Positions 22,441 through 30,587 of a DNA stretch of 64,000 bases are shown in pieces. Source of the DNA: Kitasatospora azatica KCTC 9699 (lineage in GTDB: Bacteria; Actinomycetota; Actinomycetes; Streptomycetales; Streptomycetaceae); assembly GCF_000744785.1 (NCBI RefSeq), contig NZ_JQMO01000003.1:1550001-1614000 (forward strand), written 5' to 3'. Position 1 is the first letter of the stretch, and each line of letters begins with the position of its first letter. The translations under genes and the position numbers were made by a program. The notes below the pieces were generated by a model, which worked only from the letters and a program-made list of their open reading frames with translations, ran no database searches and was not told the DNA's origin.

Positions 22441-23709
22441 CTAGAGCTCCGGGTAGAGCGGGTACTTCTCGGCGAGGGCGGTGACCCGGGCCTTGAGGGC
22501 GGTGGCCTTGGCCTCGTCGAAGGAGGGCAGCAGGGCCTCGGCGATGATGTCCGCGACCTCGCGGAAGTCCTCGGCCTGGAAGCCGCGGGTGGCCAGCGCC
22601 GGGGTGCCGATCCGCAGGCCGGAGGTGACCATCGGCGGGCGCGGGTCGTTCGGGACGGCGTTGCGGTTGACCGTGATGCCGACCTCGTGCAGCCGGTCCT
22701 CGGCCTGCTGGCCGTCCAGCTCGCTGTGCCGCAGGTCGACCAGGACCAGGTGCACGTCGGTGCCACCGGACAGCACCGAGACACCGGCGGCCTTGGCGTC
22801 CTCCTGCAGCAGGCGCGCGGCGAGGATCTTGGCGCCCTCGAGGGTGCGCTCCTGGCGCTCCTTGAACTCCGGGGAGGCCGCGACCTTGAAGGCCACCGCC
22901 TTGCCGGCGATCACGTGCTCCAGCGGGCCGCCCTGCTGGCCGGGGAAGACCGCGGAGTTGATCTTCTTGGCCCACTCGGCCTTGGAGAGGATCACGCCAC
23001 CGCGCGGGCCGCCCAGGGTCTTGTGGGTGGTGGTGGTGACCACGTCCGCGTAGGGGACCGGGGACGGGTGCAGACCGGCCGCGACCAGACCGGCGAAGTG
23101 CGCCATGTCGACCATCAGCAGGGCACCGACCTCGTCGGCGATCCGGCGGAACTCGGCGAAGTCGAGCTGGCGCGGGTAGGCGGACCAGCCGGCGATGATC
23201 AGCTTGGGCTGGTGCTCCTTGGCGAGGCGCTCGACCTCCTCCATGTCCACCAGGTTGGTCTGCTCGTCCACGTGGTAGGCCACCACGTTGTAGAGCTTGC
23301 CGGAGAAGTTGATCTTCATGCCGTGGGTCAGGTGACCGCCGTGGGCCAGATTCAGGCCCAGGATGGTGTCGCCCGGCTGGATCAGCGCGAACATCGCGGC
23401 GGCGTTGGCCTGGGCACCGGAGTGCGGCTGCACGTTGGCGGCCTCGGCGCCGAACAGCGCCTTGATCCGGTCGATCGCGATCTGCTCGACCACGTCGACG
23501 TGCTCGCAACCGCCGTAGTAGCGGCGGCCGGGGTAGCCCTCGGCGTACTTGTTGGTCAGCACCGAGCCCTGGGCTTCCATGACCGCCACCGGGGCGAAGT
23601 TCTCGGAAGCGATCATCTCGAGGGTGGACTGCTGACGGTGCAGCTCGGCGTCGACCGCGGCGGCGATCTCCGGGTCGAGAGCGTGCAGGGACTGGTTGAG
23701 AACAGTCAT
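22441..23709 (-). CDS. glyA: Serine hydroxymethyltransferase
   Basis: PLP enzyme converting serine plus tetrahydrofolate to glycine plus methylene-tetrahydrofolate. 422 residues, normal size. Motifs: [12 protein letters not shown] near the N-terminus, [15 protein letters not shown], and the PLP lysine in [36 protein letters not shown] is also typical. Lies 77 nt after gcvH in the same direction, forming a one-carbon/serine unit with the glycine cleavage genes. Confidence 0.97.
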   Translation of the reverse strand: MTVLNQSLHALDPEIAAAVDAELHRQQSTLEMIASENFAPVAVMEAQGSVLTNKYAEGYPGRRYYGGCEHVDVVEQIAIDRIKALFGAEAANVQPHSGAQANAAAMFALIQPGDTILGLNLAHGGHLTHGMKINFSGKLYNVVAYHVDEQTNLVDMEEVERLAKEHQPKLIIAGWSAYPRQLDFAEFRRIADEVGALLMVDMAHFAGLVAAGLHPSPVPYADVVTTTTHKTLGGPRGGVILSKAEWAKKINSAVFPGQQGGPLEHVIAGKAVAFKVAASPEFKERQERTLEGAKILAARLLQEDAKAAGVSVLSGGTDVHLVLVDLRHSELDGQQAEDRLHEVGITVNRNAVPNDPRPPMVTSGLRIGTPALATRGFQAEDFREVADIIAEALLPSFDEAKATALKARVTALAEKYPLYPEL

Positions 23710-23786
23710 GGTGGCGTCTTCCCGTGGGGCGGGGCGGGTGGACCAGTGGGGGCGGCCGCCGCGCTGCGACCGCCCCGTCGGATGAG

Positions 23787-24167
23787 TCAGCCGGCGGTGA
23801 AGGCGGTGTACTCGTCGGCGCTCAGCAGGTCCCCGGGGGTGTCGGTGACCTTGAGCTTGAACAGCCAGCCACCCTCGAAGGCGGCCGAGTTGACCAGGGC
23901 GGGCTCGTCGACGACGTCCTGGTTGACCTCGACGACCTCGCCGGTGGCCGGCGAGTACAGGTCGCTGACCGACTTGGTGGACTCGAGCTCGCCACAGGTC
24001 TCGCCGGCGGTGACGGTGTCACCGACGGACGGCAGGTCCACGTAGACGATGTCGCCGAGGGCGCCGGCGGCGTGCTCGGTGATGCCGACCGTGGAGACCC
24101 CGTCAGCGTCGGCGGCGGTCAGCCACTCGTGCTCCTTGCTGTACTGCAGGTTCTGGGGGTTGCTCAT
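23787..24167 (-). CDS. gcvH: Glycine cleavage system H protein
   Basis: Lipoyl carrier that shuttles the aminomethyl group between the P and T proteins. 126 residues. YSKEHEWL opens the domain, and the lipoylated Lys lies in [15 protein letters not shown]. The ATG at 24167 (MSNPQNLQ) has GGAG 9 nt upstream; an ATG five codons earlier lies within that ribosome site and is less likely. 77 nt after gcvT. No gcvP gene lies in the window. Confidence 0.96.
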   Translation of the reverse strand: MSNPQNLQYSKEHEWLTAADADGVSTVGITEHAAGALGDIVYVDLPSVGDTVTAGETCGELESTKSVSDLYSPATGEVVEVNQDVVDEPALVNSAAFEGGWLFKLKVTDTPGDLLSADEYTAFTAG

Positions 24168-24244
24168 GGGTTCATTCTCCATTACATGGAAGCGGGTATG
24201 CCGAAGTGGTCCGCTGAACGGACAGGCAACAGAAGGTCAGATTC

Positions 24245-25363
24245 TCAGCGGGCGCGCTTGTAGAACGGGAGCGCCACGACCTCGACCGGCTCGTGCTTGC
24301 CACGCACGTCCACCGCGACGGCGGTGCCGGGGGCCGCGTGCGCGGCGTCCACGTAGGCGATGGCGATCGGCTTGCCGAGGGTGGGGGAGGGGGCACCCGA
24401 GGTGATCCGGCCGATCACGGCGCCGTCGGCGTCGACCACGGCGTACTCGGCGCGCGGCACCCGCTTGCCGTCGGAGACCAGGCCGACCAGCTTGCGCGGC
24501 GGGTTGGCCTCGGCCTGCGCGGCCGCCGCCTCCAGCGCCTTGCGGCCGACGAACTCGCCGCCGTTGGTGGTCTTGTCGAACCGGACCACCCGGCCCAGGC
24601 CCGCGTCGAACGGGGTCAGCGAGGTGTCCAGCTCGTGGCCGTACAGCGGCATGCCGGCCTCCAGGCGCAGCGTGTCGCGGCAGGACAGACCGGCCGGCAC
24701 CAGGCCGTGCGGGGCGCCGACCTCGGTCAGCGCCTGCCACAGGTGCTCGGCGTCGGCGGGGGCGCAGAAGATCTCGAAGCCGTCCTCGCCGGTGTAGCCG
24801 GTGCGGGCCAGCCAGACCTGCTTGTCCGCGACGGTGGCGGGCAGCAGCGCGTAGTACTTCAGGCCGGGCAGGTCGGCGTCGGTGACCGAGGAGAGGATCG
24901 CGTTGGCCTCGGGGCCCTGGACGGCGATCAGCGCGTAGGCGTCGCGGTCGTCGCGGACCACGGCGTCGAAGCCGGCCGCGCGCTCGACCAGCGCGTCCAG
25001 CACCACCTGGGCGTTGGAGGCGTTGGCGACCACCATGTACTCGTCCTCGGCGGTCCGGTAGACGATCAGGTCGTCCAGGATCCCGCCGTCCTCGCGACAG
25101 ATCATCGTGTAGCGGGCGCGCAGCACGCCGAGCGCGGAGATGAAGCCGACCAGCGCGTGGTCCAGCAGCTCGCCGGCCTGCGGGCCGGAGACGGTGATCT
25201 CGCCCATGTGCGAGAGGTCGAAGAGACCGGCCTTGGTGCGGACGGCGAGGTGCTCCTCGCGCTCGCTGCCGTAGCGCAGCGGCATGTCCCAGCCGGCGAA
25301 GTCGGTCATGGTCGCGCCCAGGGCACGGTGCAGCGCGTCGAGCGCGGTCAGGCGGGGGGACAT
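24245..25363 (-). CDS. gcvT: Glycine cleavage system T protein (aminomethyltransferase)
   Basis: Transfers the methylene group from aminomethyl-lipoyl-H protein to tetrahydrofolate, releasing ammonia. 372 residues from the ATG at 25363, which has GGGAG 7 nt upstream. An in-frame ATG at 25393 would add ten residues, but its nearest purine-rich site is 14 nt away. Typical segments are TMTDFAGWDMPLRYGS, GLFDLSHMGEI, LARTGYTGEDGFEIF and AGLSCRDTLRLEAGMPLYGHE. First gene behind the tandem glycine riboswitch; followed by gcvH, glyA and sdaA. Confidence 0.97.
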   Translation of the reverse strand: MSPRLTALDALHRALGATMTDFAGWDMPLRYGSEREEHLAVRTKAGLFDLSHMGEITVSGPQAGELLDHALVGFISALGVLRARYTMICREDGGILDDLIVYRTAEDEYMVVANASNAQVVLDALVERAAGFDAVVRDDRDAYALIAVQGPEANAILSSVTDADLPGLKYYALLPATVADKQVWLARTGYTGEDGFEIFCAPADAEHLWQALTEVGAPHGLVPAGLSCRDTLRLEAGMPLYGHELDTSLTPFDAGLGRVVRFDKTTNGGEFVGRKALEAAAAQAEANPPRKLVGLVSDGKRVPRAEYAVVDADGAVIGRITSGAPSPTLGKPIAIAYVDAAHAAPGTAVAVDVRGKHEPVEVVALPFYKRAR

Positions 25364-25404
25364 GGAGGGACTCCCGGTCGTGGATGTGGACATGCGGGGG
25401 TGGA

Positions 25405-25612
25405 GTCTCCCCGTCTGTCGTCACAACCTGAGAGCTTCACCGCACCAAGAATGGCGTGGCTTGCACCGTGGGTGGGCGCACGGCACGGCCGTGTTCCACT
25501 TTCCAGATTCGCCTCGCCCACACGGTAGGGGTGCCTGAGAGATTCCGGGGAGGACTTGCTCCTTCGGCGCCGGTCCGTGCCGAGTGGCACCTCCGGACTC
25601 TCCCGCGCGGGT
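25405..25612 (-). promoter_or_regulatory. Tandem glycine riboswitch in gcvT leader
   Basis: On the minus strand the 5' aptamer reads GCGGGAGAGTCC, then GCGCCGAAGGAGCAAG, then GAATCTCTCAGGCAC, matching the glycine aptamer core (GGAGAG, CCGAAGGRGCAA, ACTCTCAGGC). About 95 nt further downstream a second unit reads ATCTGGAAAG, then CACGGTGCAAGCC, then GAAGCTCTCAGGT and GACAGACGGGGAG. This second unit is more diverged in its central joining region. The second aptamer ends ~40 nt before the gcvT start. Expected role: glycine binding turns on gcvT-gcvH-glyA(-sdaA). Confidence 0.9.
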
Positions 25613-25692
25613 TCGAGCGGCCAGTATGAAATTTCGCGTGCGGGCACATCATGGCATGCCGGTCCGCCCGACGGGAGGGGGGTCGGGCTCGG

Positions 25693-25698
25693 TAGGCT
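25693..25698 (+). promoter_or_regulatory. -10-like box of sseB, leaderless arrangement
   Basis: TAGGCT ends 6 nt before the GTG start, with no ribosome site in between. Confidence 0.45.
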
Positions 25699-25704
25699 CT
25701 GCTC

Positions 25705-26463
25705 GTGCAGATTCAGGGTGGCGGCTGGCCCGCGAACGAGTTGGAGCAGGTGCTCACCGCCGCGCTCGGCGATCCCGGCGCCACCCCACGGGTGATCGAG
25801 GTGCTGGCCCGCAGTCAGGTGTGGATCCCGCTGCCGGTCGGCGCCGACCCCAGCGGGCAGGGCCTGGACCTGCCGACCCTCGAGCTGGCCGGCGCCCCGT
25901 ACGTGCCGGTCTTCTCCTCCGAGGAGCAGTTCCTGAAGCACGCCCCCGGCCTGTCCTGCGCGGTGGCCCCGGTCTGGGAGTTCGCCCGCGGCCTGCCGCT
26001 GGGGGTCGGGATCGCGGTCAACCCCGAGGCCCCGGTGGGCCTTCCGGTGCCGCCGGAGGGCGTCGGCGAGCTGCGCCGCGGCCCGCAGGGCGACCGCTGG
26101 GGCACCGAGCCCGGCGCGCCGCCGGCCGAGGGCGCCCGAGTCGCGCTGCGTGAGCCGGAGCCCGCCGAGGAGCCGGTCGCCTTCCTGGAGGCGGTGCGCG
26201 CCGAGCTGGCCGTGCTGCCCGGTGTGCTGACCGCCCGTCGGGCGCTGGCCTCGGTGGAGGGCGAGCCGACGGTGCTCTTCGTGGGCGTCCAACTGGATCC
26301 GGCGGCGCCCGCCGACCCGGTGGAGGCCAACGCCGCGCTGGGCCGGGCACTGGGTGTCGCACCGCTGCCCGGCGGCGTGCACATCGTGCTGCTGGACCTG
26401 GCGGCCGACCCGGTGGTGGACTGGATGCTGCACCAGGTCCGGCCGTTCTACGAGCGGGGCTGA
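25705..26463 (+). CDS. sseB: Enhanced serine sensitivity protein SseB
   Basis: 252 residues with the SseB arrangement: an N-terminal domain (LEQVLTAALGD, SQVWIPLPVGAD, VPVFSSEEQFLKHAP) and a C-terminal domain beginning around residue 155 (VAFLEAVRAELAVLPGVLTAR). E. coli SseB overexpression makes cells serine-sensitive; the biochemical role is unknown. Its position divergent from the gcvT-gcvH-glyA-sdaA cluster supports a link to serine/glycine metabolism. The GTG start at 25705 has no ribosome site but a -10-like TAGGCT 6 nt upstream, so leaderless translation is inferred. Cytosolic, no signal or membrane segment. Confidence 0.88.
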   Translation: MQIQGGGWPANELEQVLTAALGDPGATPRVIEVLARSQVWIPLPVGADPSGQGLDLPTLELAGAPYVPVFSSEEQFLKHAPGLSCAVAPVWEFARGLPLGVGIAVNPEAPVGLPVPPEGVGELRRGPQGDRWGTEPGAPPAEGARVALREPEPAEEPVAFLEAVRAELAVLPGVLTARRALASVEGEPTVLFVGVQLDPAAPADPVEANAALGRALGVAPLPGGVHIVLLDLAADPVVDWMLHQVRPFYERG

Positions 26464-26508
26464 CCGGGCGATGGGCGAGATGGGCGAGTCGAGAGAGGGG
26501 CGGGTGCG

Positions 26509-27363
26509 GTGACAACGGGAGCGGCAGGCGGCGGGCCCGGACCGTGGGGACCTGCCCCGGGGACCCCTGATCACGAGTGGAAGCAGCCCGGAATCCTGGA
26601 ACGCGCCTTGCAGCAGGTCGTCCCGGAGCGTTGGGACGCCTACGAGCACCTGCTGCGCACCCTCGCCGAGGGGCGGGTCTGGATGCTGCTGTGGCACGGT
26701 ACGCCCGGCAGTCCGGACGCGCAGTACGGGAACATGGACATCGGCGGGCACGGCTACGCGCCGGCCGCCACCTCGCCGGAGCAACTGGCCGCCAGTGGCT
26801 GGACCAGGGCCCACGAGGTGATCTCCGGGCGGGAGATCGCCGCCACCCTCTACCGCACCCGCTGGGGCCTGTGGCTCAACCCGCACGCCCCGGGCGGCGG
26901 AGTCGGCGTGCCCTGGGCCGACCTGCGCCGGGTGGCGGCCGGTCTGGAGCGGCTGCCGGCCGGCCCGCTGCAGCTGAGTGATCCGCAACTGCCGGGCACC
27001 GAGCAGTTCTTCGGGTTGCTGCAGCACCAGGCGCCGTCGGTGCGTCCGGTGCGGGCGTTGCGCCGGGCCTGGGTGCGGCCGGTCGTGGGCGAAGCCTATC
27101 TGGCCATCGGCCTCGAGCTCTACGACACTTCGCCGCCGGCGGTGGAAGCGGTGCGCGCGCTGATGCAGCGGGCGATCTCGCAGGCCCCGCCCGGGCTGGC
27201 CGTCTCCACGGTGGCGATGAGTGACGAGTTCGACCCGGTGGCGCTGTGGATGCGCGCCAACTCCCGGCCGTTCTACCACCGCGAGGCCACCCCCACGCCG
27301 CACCCGACCGGCTACGGCTACCCCCAGCAGGGCTGGCCGCAGCAGCCTTGGCCCGGTCGCTGA
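26509..27363 (+). CDS. SseB-related protein (SseB-type domains, Gly/Pro tails)
   Basis: 284 residues. It shares with its upstream neighbour the N-terminal layout LERALQQVVPERWDAYEHLL, VWMLLWHG, GYAPAATSPEQL and a C-terminal RPVRALRRAWVRPVV and VALWMRANSRPFY block that parallels the neighbour's VVDWMLHQVRPFY. So it is probably a diverged tandem duplicate. Gly/Pro-rich N-terminus (~20 residues) and a Tyr/Gln/Pro-rich tail (GYGYPQQGWPQQPWPGR) look disordered. The GTG start at 26509 has GAGAGGGG about 8 nt upstream. 45 nt after sseB, hence likely co-transcribed. Molecular function unknown. Confidence 0.78.
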   Translation: MTTGAAGGGPGPWGPAPGTPDHEWKQPGILERALQQVVPERWDAYEHLLRTLAEGRVWMLLWHGTPGSPDAQYGNMDIGGHGYAPAATSPEQLAASGWTRAHEVISGREIAATLYRTRWGLWLNPHAPGGGVGVPWADLRRVAAGLERLPAGPLQLSDPQLPGTEQFFGLLQHQAPSVRPVRALRRAWVRPVVGEAYLAIGLELYDTSPPAVEAVRALMQRAISQAPPGLAVSTVAMSDEFDPVALWMRANSRPFYHREATPTPHPTGYGYPQQGWPQQPWPGR

Positions 27364-27601
27364 CCGGGAGACTGACACATCGTCGGTTTAGCGATCTCGG
27401 ATATCGGTAGATCACAGTCGGGCATCTTTCATCAGTGGGGGCTGGCGCGGGGCTGTAGTGAACGTGAAGAGTTCTGCGCACCGCACCAGCCGAGCAGCCG
27501 GGGCGGCATGACACACAGGCTCTGACCAGGACCTGACCAGTCATGCCTGTCCGCGGGCCGCCTTGGGCCGACCATCGTCGGCGAGGGGACGCCACCTGCC
27601 C

Positions 27602-28600
27602 ATGACCACACCCATCGACACCACCGCACCCGCTCCGGGCGACCCCGGAGCCGCCACTTCCGGCGTGCCGCAGAGCCGGATCGAAGGCCGCTCACTCGGC
27701 CGGATCGCCTGGACGCGCTTCAAGCGCGACAAGGCGGCCGTAGCCGGCGGCATCGTGGTGATCCTGCTGGTGCTGCTGGCCGTGCTGGCCAAGCCACTCG
27801 AGGCGGTCTTCGGGCTGGACCCGAACGCGCCGAACCCGGATCTGCTGGACGCCAACCTCGGTGGTCTGCCGCTGGGTTCGTTCGGCGGCATGAGCGGCAG
27901 CCACCCACTGGGCGTCGACCCGCTGCAGGGCCGCGACGTGCTCGCCCGGATCGTCGAGGGCTCCTGGGTCTCGCTGCTGGTCGCCTTCGGCGCCACCGTG
28001 CTCTCCAACACCATCGGCACCGTGCTCGGCGTGATCGCCGGCTACTACGGCGGCTGGGTGGACGCGGCGATCAGCCGGGTGATGGACACCTTCCTGGCCT
28101 TCCCGCTGCTGCTGTTCGCGATCTCCATCTCGGCCTCGCTGCAGGCCGGCGCCTTCGGCCTGCACGGTCTGCCGCTGCACATCGGTGTGCTGATCTTCGT
28201 CATCGGCTTCTTCAACTGGCCCTACATGGGCCGGATCGTGCGCGGCCAGACGCTCTCGCTGCGGGAGCGCGAGTTCGTCTTCGCGGCCCGCTCGCTGGGC
28301 GCACGCGGCCCGTTCATCCTGTTCAAGGAACTGCTGCCGAACCTGGTCGGTCCGATCCTGGTCTACTCGACCCTGCTGATCCCGACCAACATCCTCTTCG
28401 AGGCGGCGCTCAGCTTCCTCGGCGTCGGTGTCCAGGCCCCGCAGGCCTCCTGGGGCGGCATGATGAACGACGCGATCAACTACTACCAGGTGGATCCCGC
28501 CTACCTGGTGGTCCCGGGCCTGGCGATCTTCGTCACCGTGCTCGCCTTCAACCTGCTCGGCGACGGGTTGCGCGACGCGCTCGACCCGCGCAGCAACTGA
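27602..28600 (+). CDS. Peptide ABC transporter permease (DppC/OppC type)
   Basis: 332 residues. A cytosolic N-terminus with RIAWTRFKRDKAA precedes a first helix, a periplasmic loop (HPLGVDPLQGRDVLARIVEG) and five more helices. The ATPase-coupling loop (EAA-like) reads EFVFAARSLGARGPFILFKELLPNL. This is the C-type permease with the OppC N-terminal domain. The ATG at 27602 is used because it precedes the conserved start; a TTG further up is possible. GAGGGG lies 13 nt upstream, so the ribosome site is weak. The 238 bp before it contain GATCTCGGATATCGGTAGATC-type symmetry near 27393-27413 that could be an operator. First gene of a five-gene importer operon. Confidence 0.92.
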   Translation: MTTPIDTTAPAPGDPGAATSGVPQSRIEGRSLGRIAWTRFKRDKAAVAGGIVVILLVLLAVLAKPLEAVFGLDPNAPNPDLLDANLGGLPLGSFGGMSGSHPLGVDPLQGRDVLARIVEGSWVSLLVAFGATVLSNTIGTVLGVIAGYYGGWVDAAISRVMDTFLAFPLLLFAISISASLQAGAFGLHGLPLHIGVLIFVIGFFNWPYMGRIVRGQTLSLREREFVFAARSLGARGPFILFKELLPNLVGPILVYSTLLIPTNILFEAALSFLGVGVQAPQASWGGMMNDAINYYQVDPAYLVVPGLAIFVTVLAFNLLGDGLRDALDPRSN

Positions 28601-28675
28601 CTTACCCCCACGCGCAGTCACTGCGTCCACCTGTCACACCCGCCCACCATCCGTTTTAAAGGGGTTGATCCTGCA

Positions 28676-30454
28676 ATGCGCCGATCTCGTACCCTCGCCC
28701 TGGCCGCGGCGGTCGCTACCGCCGCGCTGGTGGTGAGCGGCTGCTCAAGCAGCGGCAAGGGGTCCGCCAGCCCGTCGGGCGGCTCCTCCGGCGGCTCCGC
28801 CGCCACCGGTGCCGACGCCGCGACCAAGGGCATCGTGAACGTCTCGGACCACAAGGGCGGCACGGTCACCTATGAGATGAAGGGCACCCCGGACTCACTG
28901 GACCCGGGCAACACCTACTACTCGTACATCTACAACTTCTCGCGGCTGTACGCGCGTCCGCTCACCACCTTCCAGCCCGGCGCGGGCAAGGACGGCAACA
29001 AGCTGGTCCCGGACCTGGCCTCGGGCATGGGCCAGGTCAGCGCCGACGGTCTGACCTGGACCTACCACCTGCGCGCCGGCCTGAAGTACGACGACGGCAC
29101 CGCGATCAGCTCCAAGGACGTCAAGTACGCGGTGGAGCGCTCCAACTTCGCTCCCAAGGTCAACTCCAACGGCCCGACGTACTTCAACGAGCTGCTGGTC
29201 GACAACGCGACCCCGTACGCGGGTCCGTACGACGACAAGAGCCCCGACGGCCTGAAGTCGATCGAGACCCCGGACGACACCACCGTGGTCTTCCACCTGA
29301 AGCACCCGTTCGCGGACTTCGACTACCTGGTGAGCGCCCCGCAGACGGCCCCGGTCCCGCAGCCCAAGGACGACGGCGCCGGCTACGTGAAGCACATCGT
29401 CTCCAGCGGCTCCTACAAGTTCCAGTCCTACGAGGACGGCAAGGGCGCCACCCTGGTGCCCAACACCAGCTGGGACGCGAGCACCGACCCGCTGCGCAAG
29501 CAGCTGGCGGACAAGATCGTGCTCAAGATGAACATCGACCAGGCCACCATCGACCAGGACCTGATCGCCGGTAACGCCCAGGTCGACCTGGTCGGCGGCG
29601 GCGTCGACCCGCAGACCCAGGCGAAGATCCTGACCGACCCCAAGCTGAAGGCGAAGACCGACAACGCCTACGGCGGCCGGCTGGTCTACATGGCGATCAA
29701 CAGCCACCAGGCGCCGTTCGACAACGTGGACTGCCGCAAGGCCGTCCAGCTCGCGATCGACAAGGTCGCGGTGCAGACCGCCGAGGGCGGCCCGATCCGC
29801 GGTCAGATCGCCTCCACGGTGCTGCCCCCGGACATCCCGGGCCAGGTGGCCTTCGACACCTACGCCACCCCCGGTCAGAAGGGTGACGCGGCCAAGGCCA
29901 AGGACGCCCTGAAGGCCTGTGGCCACGCGGACGGCTTCAAGACCGTCCTCACCGCCCGCACCGAGCGCAAGGCCGAGGTGGCCGCGGCCACCGCGATCCA
30001 GAGCCAGCTGAAGGCGATCGGCATCGACGCCGAGATCCAGCAGTTCCCGCAGGGCAAGTACTTCTCCGACTACGCGGGTGTGCCGAACTTCATCAACTCC
30101 AAGGGCGTCGGCCTGATGATGATGCAGTGGGGCGCCGACTGGCCGACCGGCTACGGCTTCCTGCAGCAGATCGTCGACGGTCGGGCGATCAAGGACTCCG
30201 GCAACAGCAACCTGTCGCAGCTCAACGACCCGGCGGTCAACAAGCTGATCGACGACGCCGCGACCAACACCGACCAGGGCGCCCGAGAGAAGGACTACGC
30301 GCAGATCGACAAGCTGGTCATGGACGACGCGGTGATCGTGCCGCTGACCGACTTCAAGGTCTTCCTGTACCGCTCGGACAGCGCCACCAACCTGGCCTCC
30401 ACCCCGGCCTTCAGCGGCGAGTACGACTACCTCAACATCGGCACCAACAAGTAA
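28676..30454 (+). CDS. Peptide ABC transporter substrate-binding lipoprotein (family 5)
   Basis: 592 residues. The signal peptide ends in the lipobox LVVSGCSSS, then a Gly/Ser linker, then an SBP_bac_5 (OppA/DppA-like) fold: LDPGNTYYSYIYNFSRLYARPL near the start (landmark LDPGNTYYS), GLTWTYHLRAGLKYDDGT, VKYAVERSNF, and FLQQIVDGRAIKDSGNSNLS late. It captures oligopeptides outside the cell and delivers them to the permease pair. AAAGGGG lies 11 nt before the ATG. Sits second in the operon, 75 bp after the C-type permease and followed by a large hairpin before the B-type permease. Relatives in Streptomyces include BldK-like importers, but the ligand here is unknown. Confidence 0.93.
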   Translation: MRRSRTLALAAAVATAALVVSGCSSSGKGSASPSGGSSGGSAATGADAATKGIVNVSDHKGGTVTYEMKGTPDSLDPGNTYYSYIYNFSRLYARPLTTFQPGAGKDGNKLVPDLASGMGQVSADGLTWTYHLRAGLKYDDGTAISSKDVKYAVERSNFAPKVNSNGPTYFNELLVDNATPYAGPYDDKSPDGLKSIETPDDTTVVFHLKHPFADFDYLVSAPQTAPVPQPKDDGAGYVKHIVSSGSYKFQSYEDGKGATLVPNTSWDASTDPLRKQLADKIVLKMNIDQATIDQDLIAGNAQVDLVGGGVDPQTQAKILTDPKLKAKTDNAYGGRLVYMAINSHQAPFDNVDCRKAVQLAIDKVAVQTAEGGPIRGQIASTVLPPDIPGQVAFDTYATPGQKGDAAKAKDALKACGHADGFKTVLTARTERKAEVAAATAIQSQLKAIGIDAEIQQFPQGKYFSDYAGVPNFINSKGVGLMMMQWGADWPTGYGFLQQIVDGRAIKDSGNSNLSQLNDPAVNKLIDDAATNTDQGAREKDYAQIDKLVMDDAVIVPLTDFKVFLYRSDSATNLASTPAFSGEYDYLNIGTNK

Positions 30455-30497
30455 GAGCCTGGCTCACCATCCCTGAAGGCAGGTGAAGGCGAGCGGA

Positions 30498-30568
30498 GCC
30501 CGCCCCCGTCCGTGATTGTCCTCGCTGGGACGAATGTCCCAGCAGGACGGTCCGGACGGGGGCGGGGC
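30498..30568 (+). repeat. Nested perfect hairpins between binding-protein and permease genes
   Basis: Outer stem: CCGCCCCCGTCCG (30500-30512) with CGGACGGGGGCGG (30553-30565), 13 bp perfect. Inner stem: GTCCTcGCTGGGAC (30518-30531) with GTCCCAGCAGGAC, 13 bp with one bulged base and a GAAT loop. Such a structure is expected to protect the upstream binding-protein mRNA from 3' decay or cause partial termination, raising its level above that of the permeases. It contains no T-run. Confidence 0.8.
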
Positions 30569-30587
30569 ACCCGGAAGCCGTACAACT

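Noticed and set aside
25391-25393. ATG at 25393 as start of gcvT
   Set aside because: Ribosome site too far (14 nt), while the ATG at 25363 has GGGAG at 7 nt and fits family N-termini.
27393-27413. GATCT...AGATC palindrome as a confident operator for the peptide importer
   Set aside because: Outer and inner symmetry (GATATC) do not share a centre, so it is mentioned only as a possibility.
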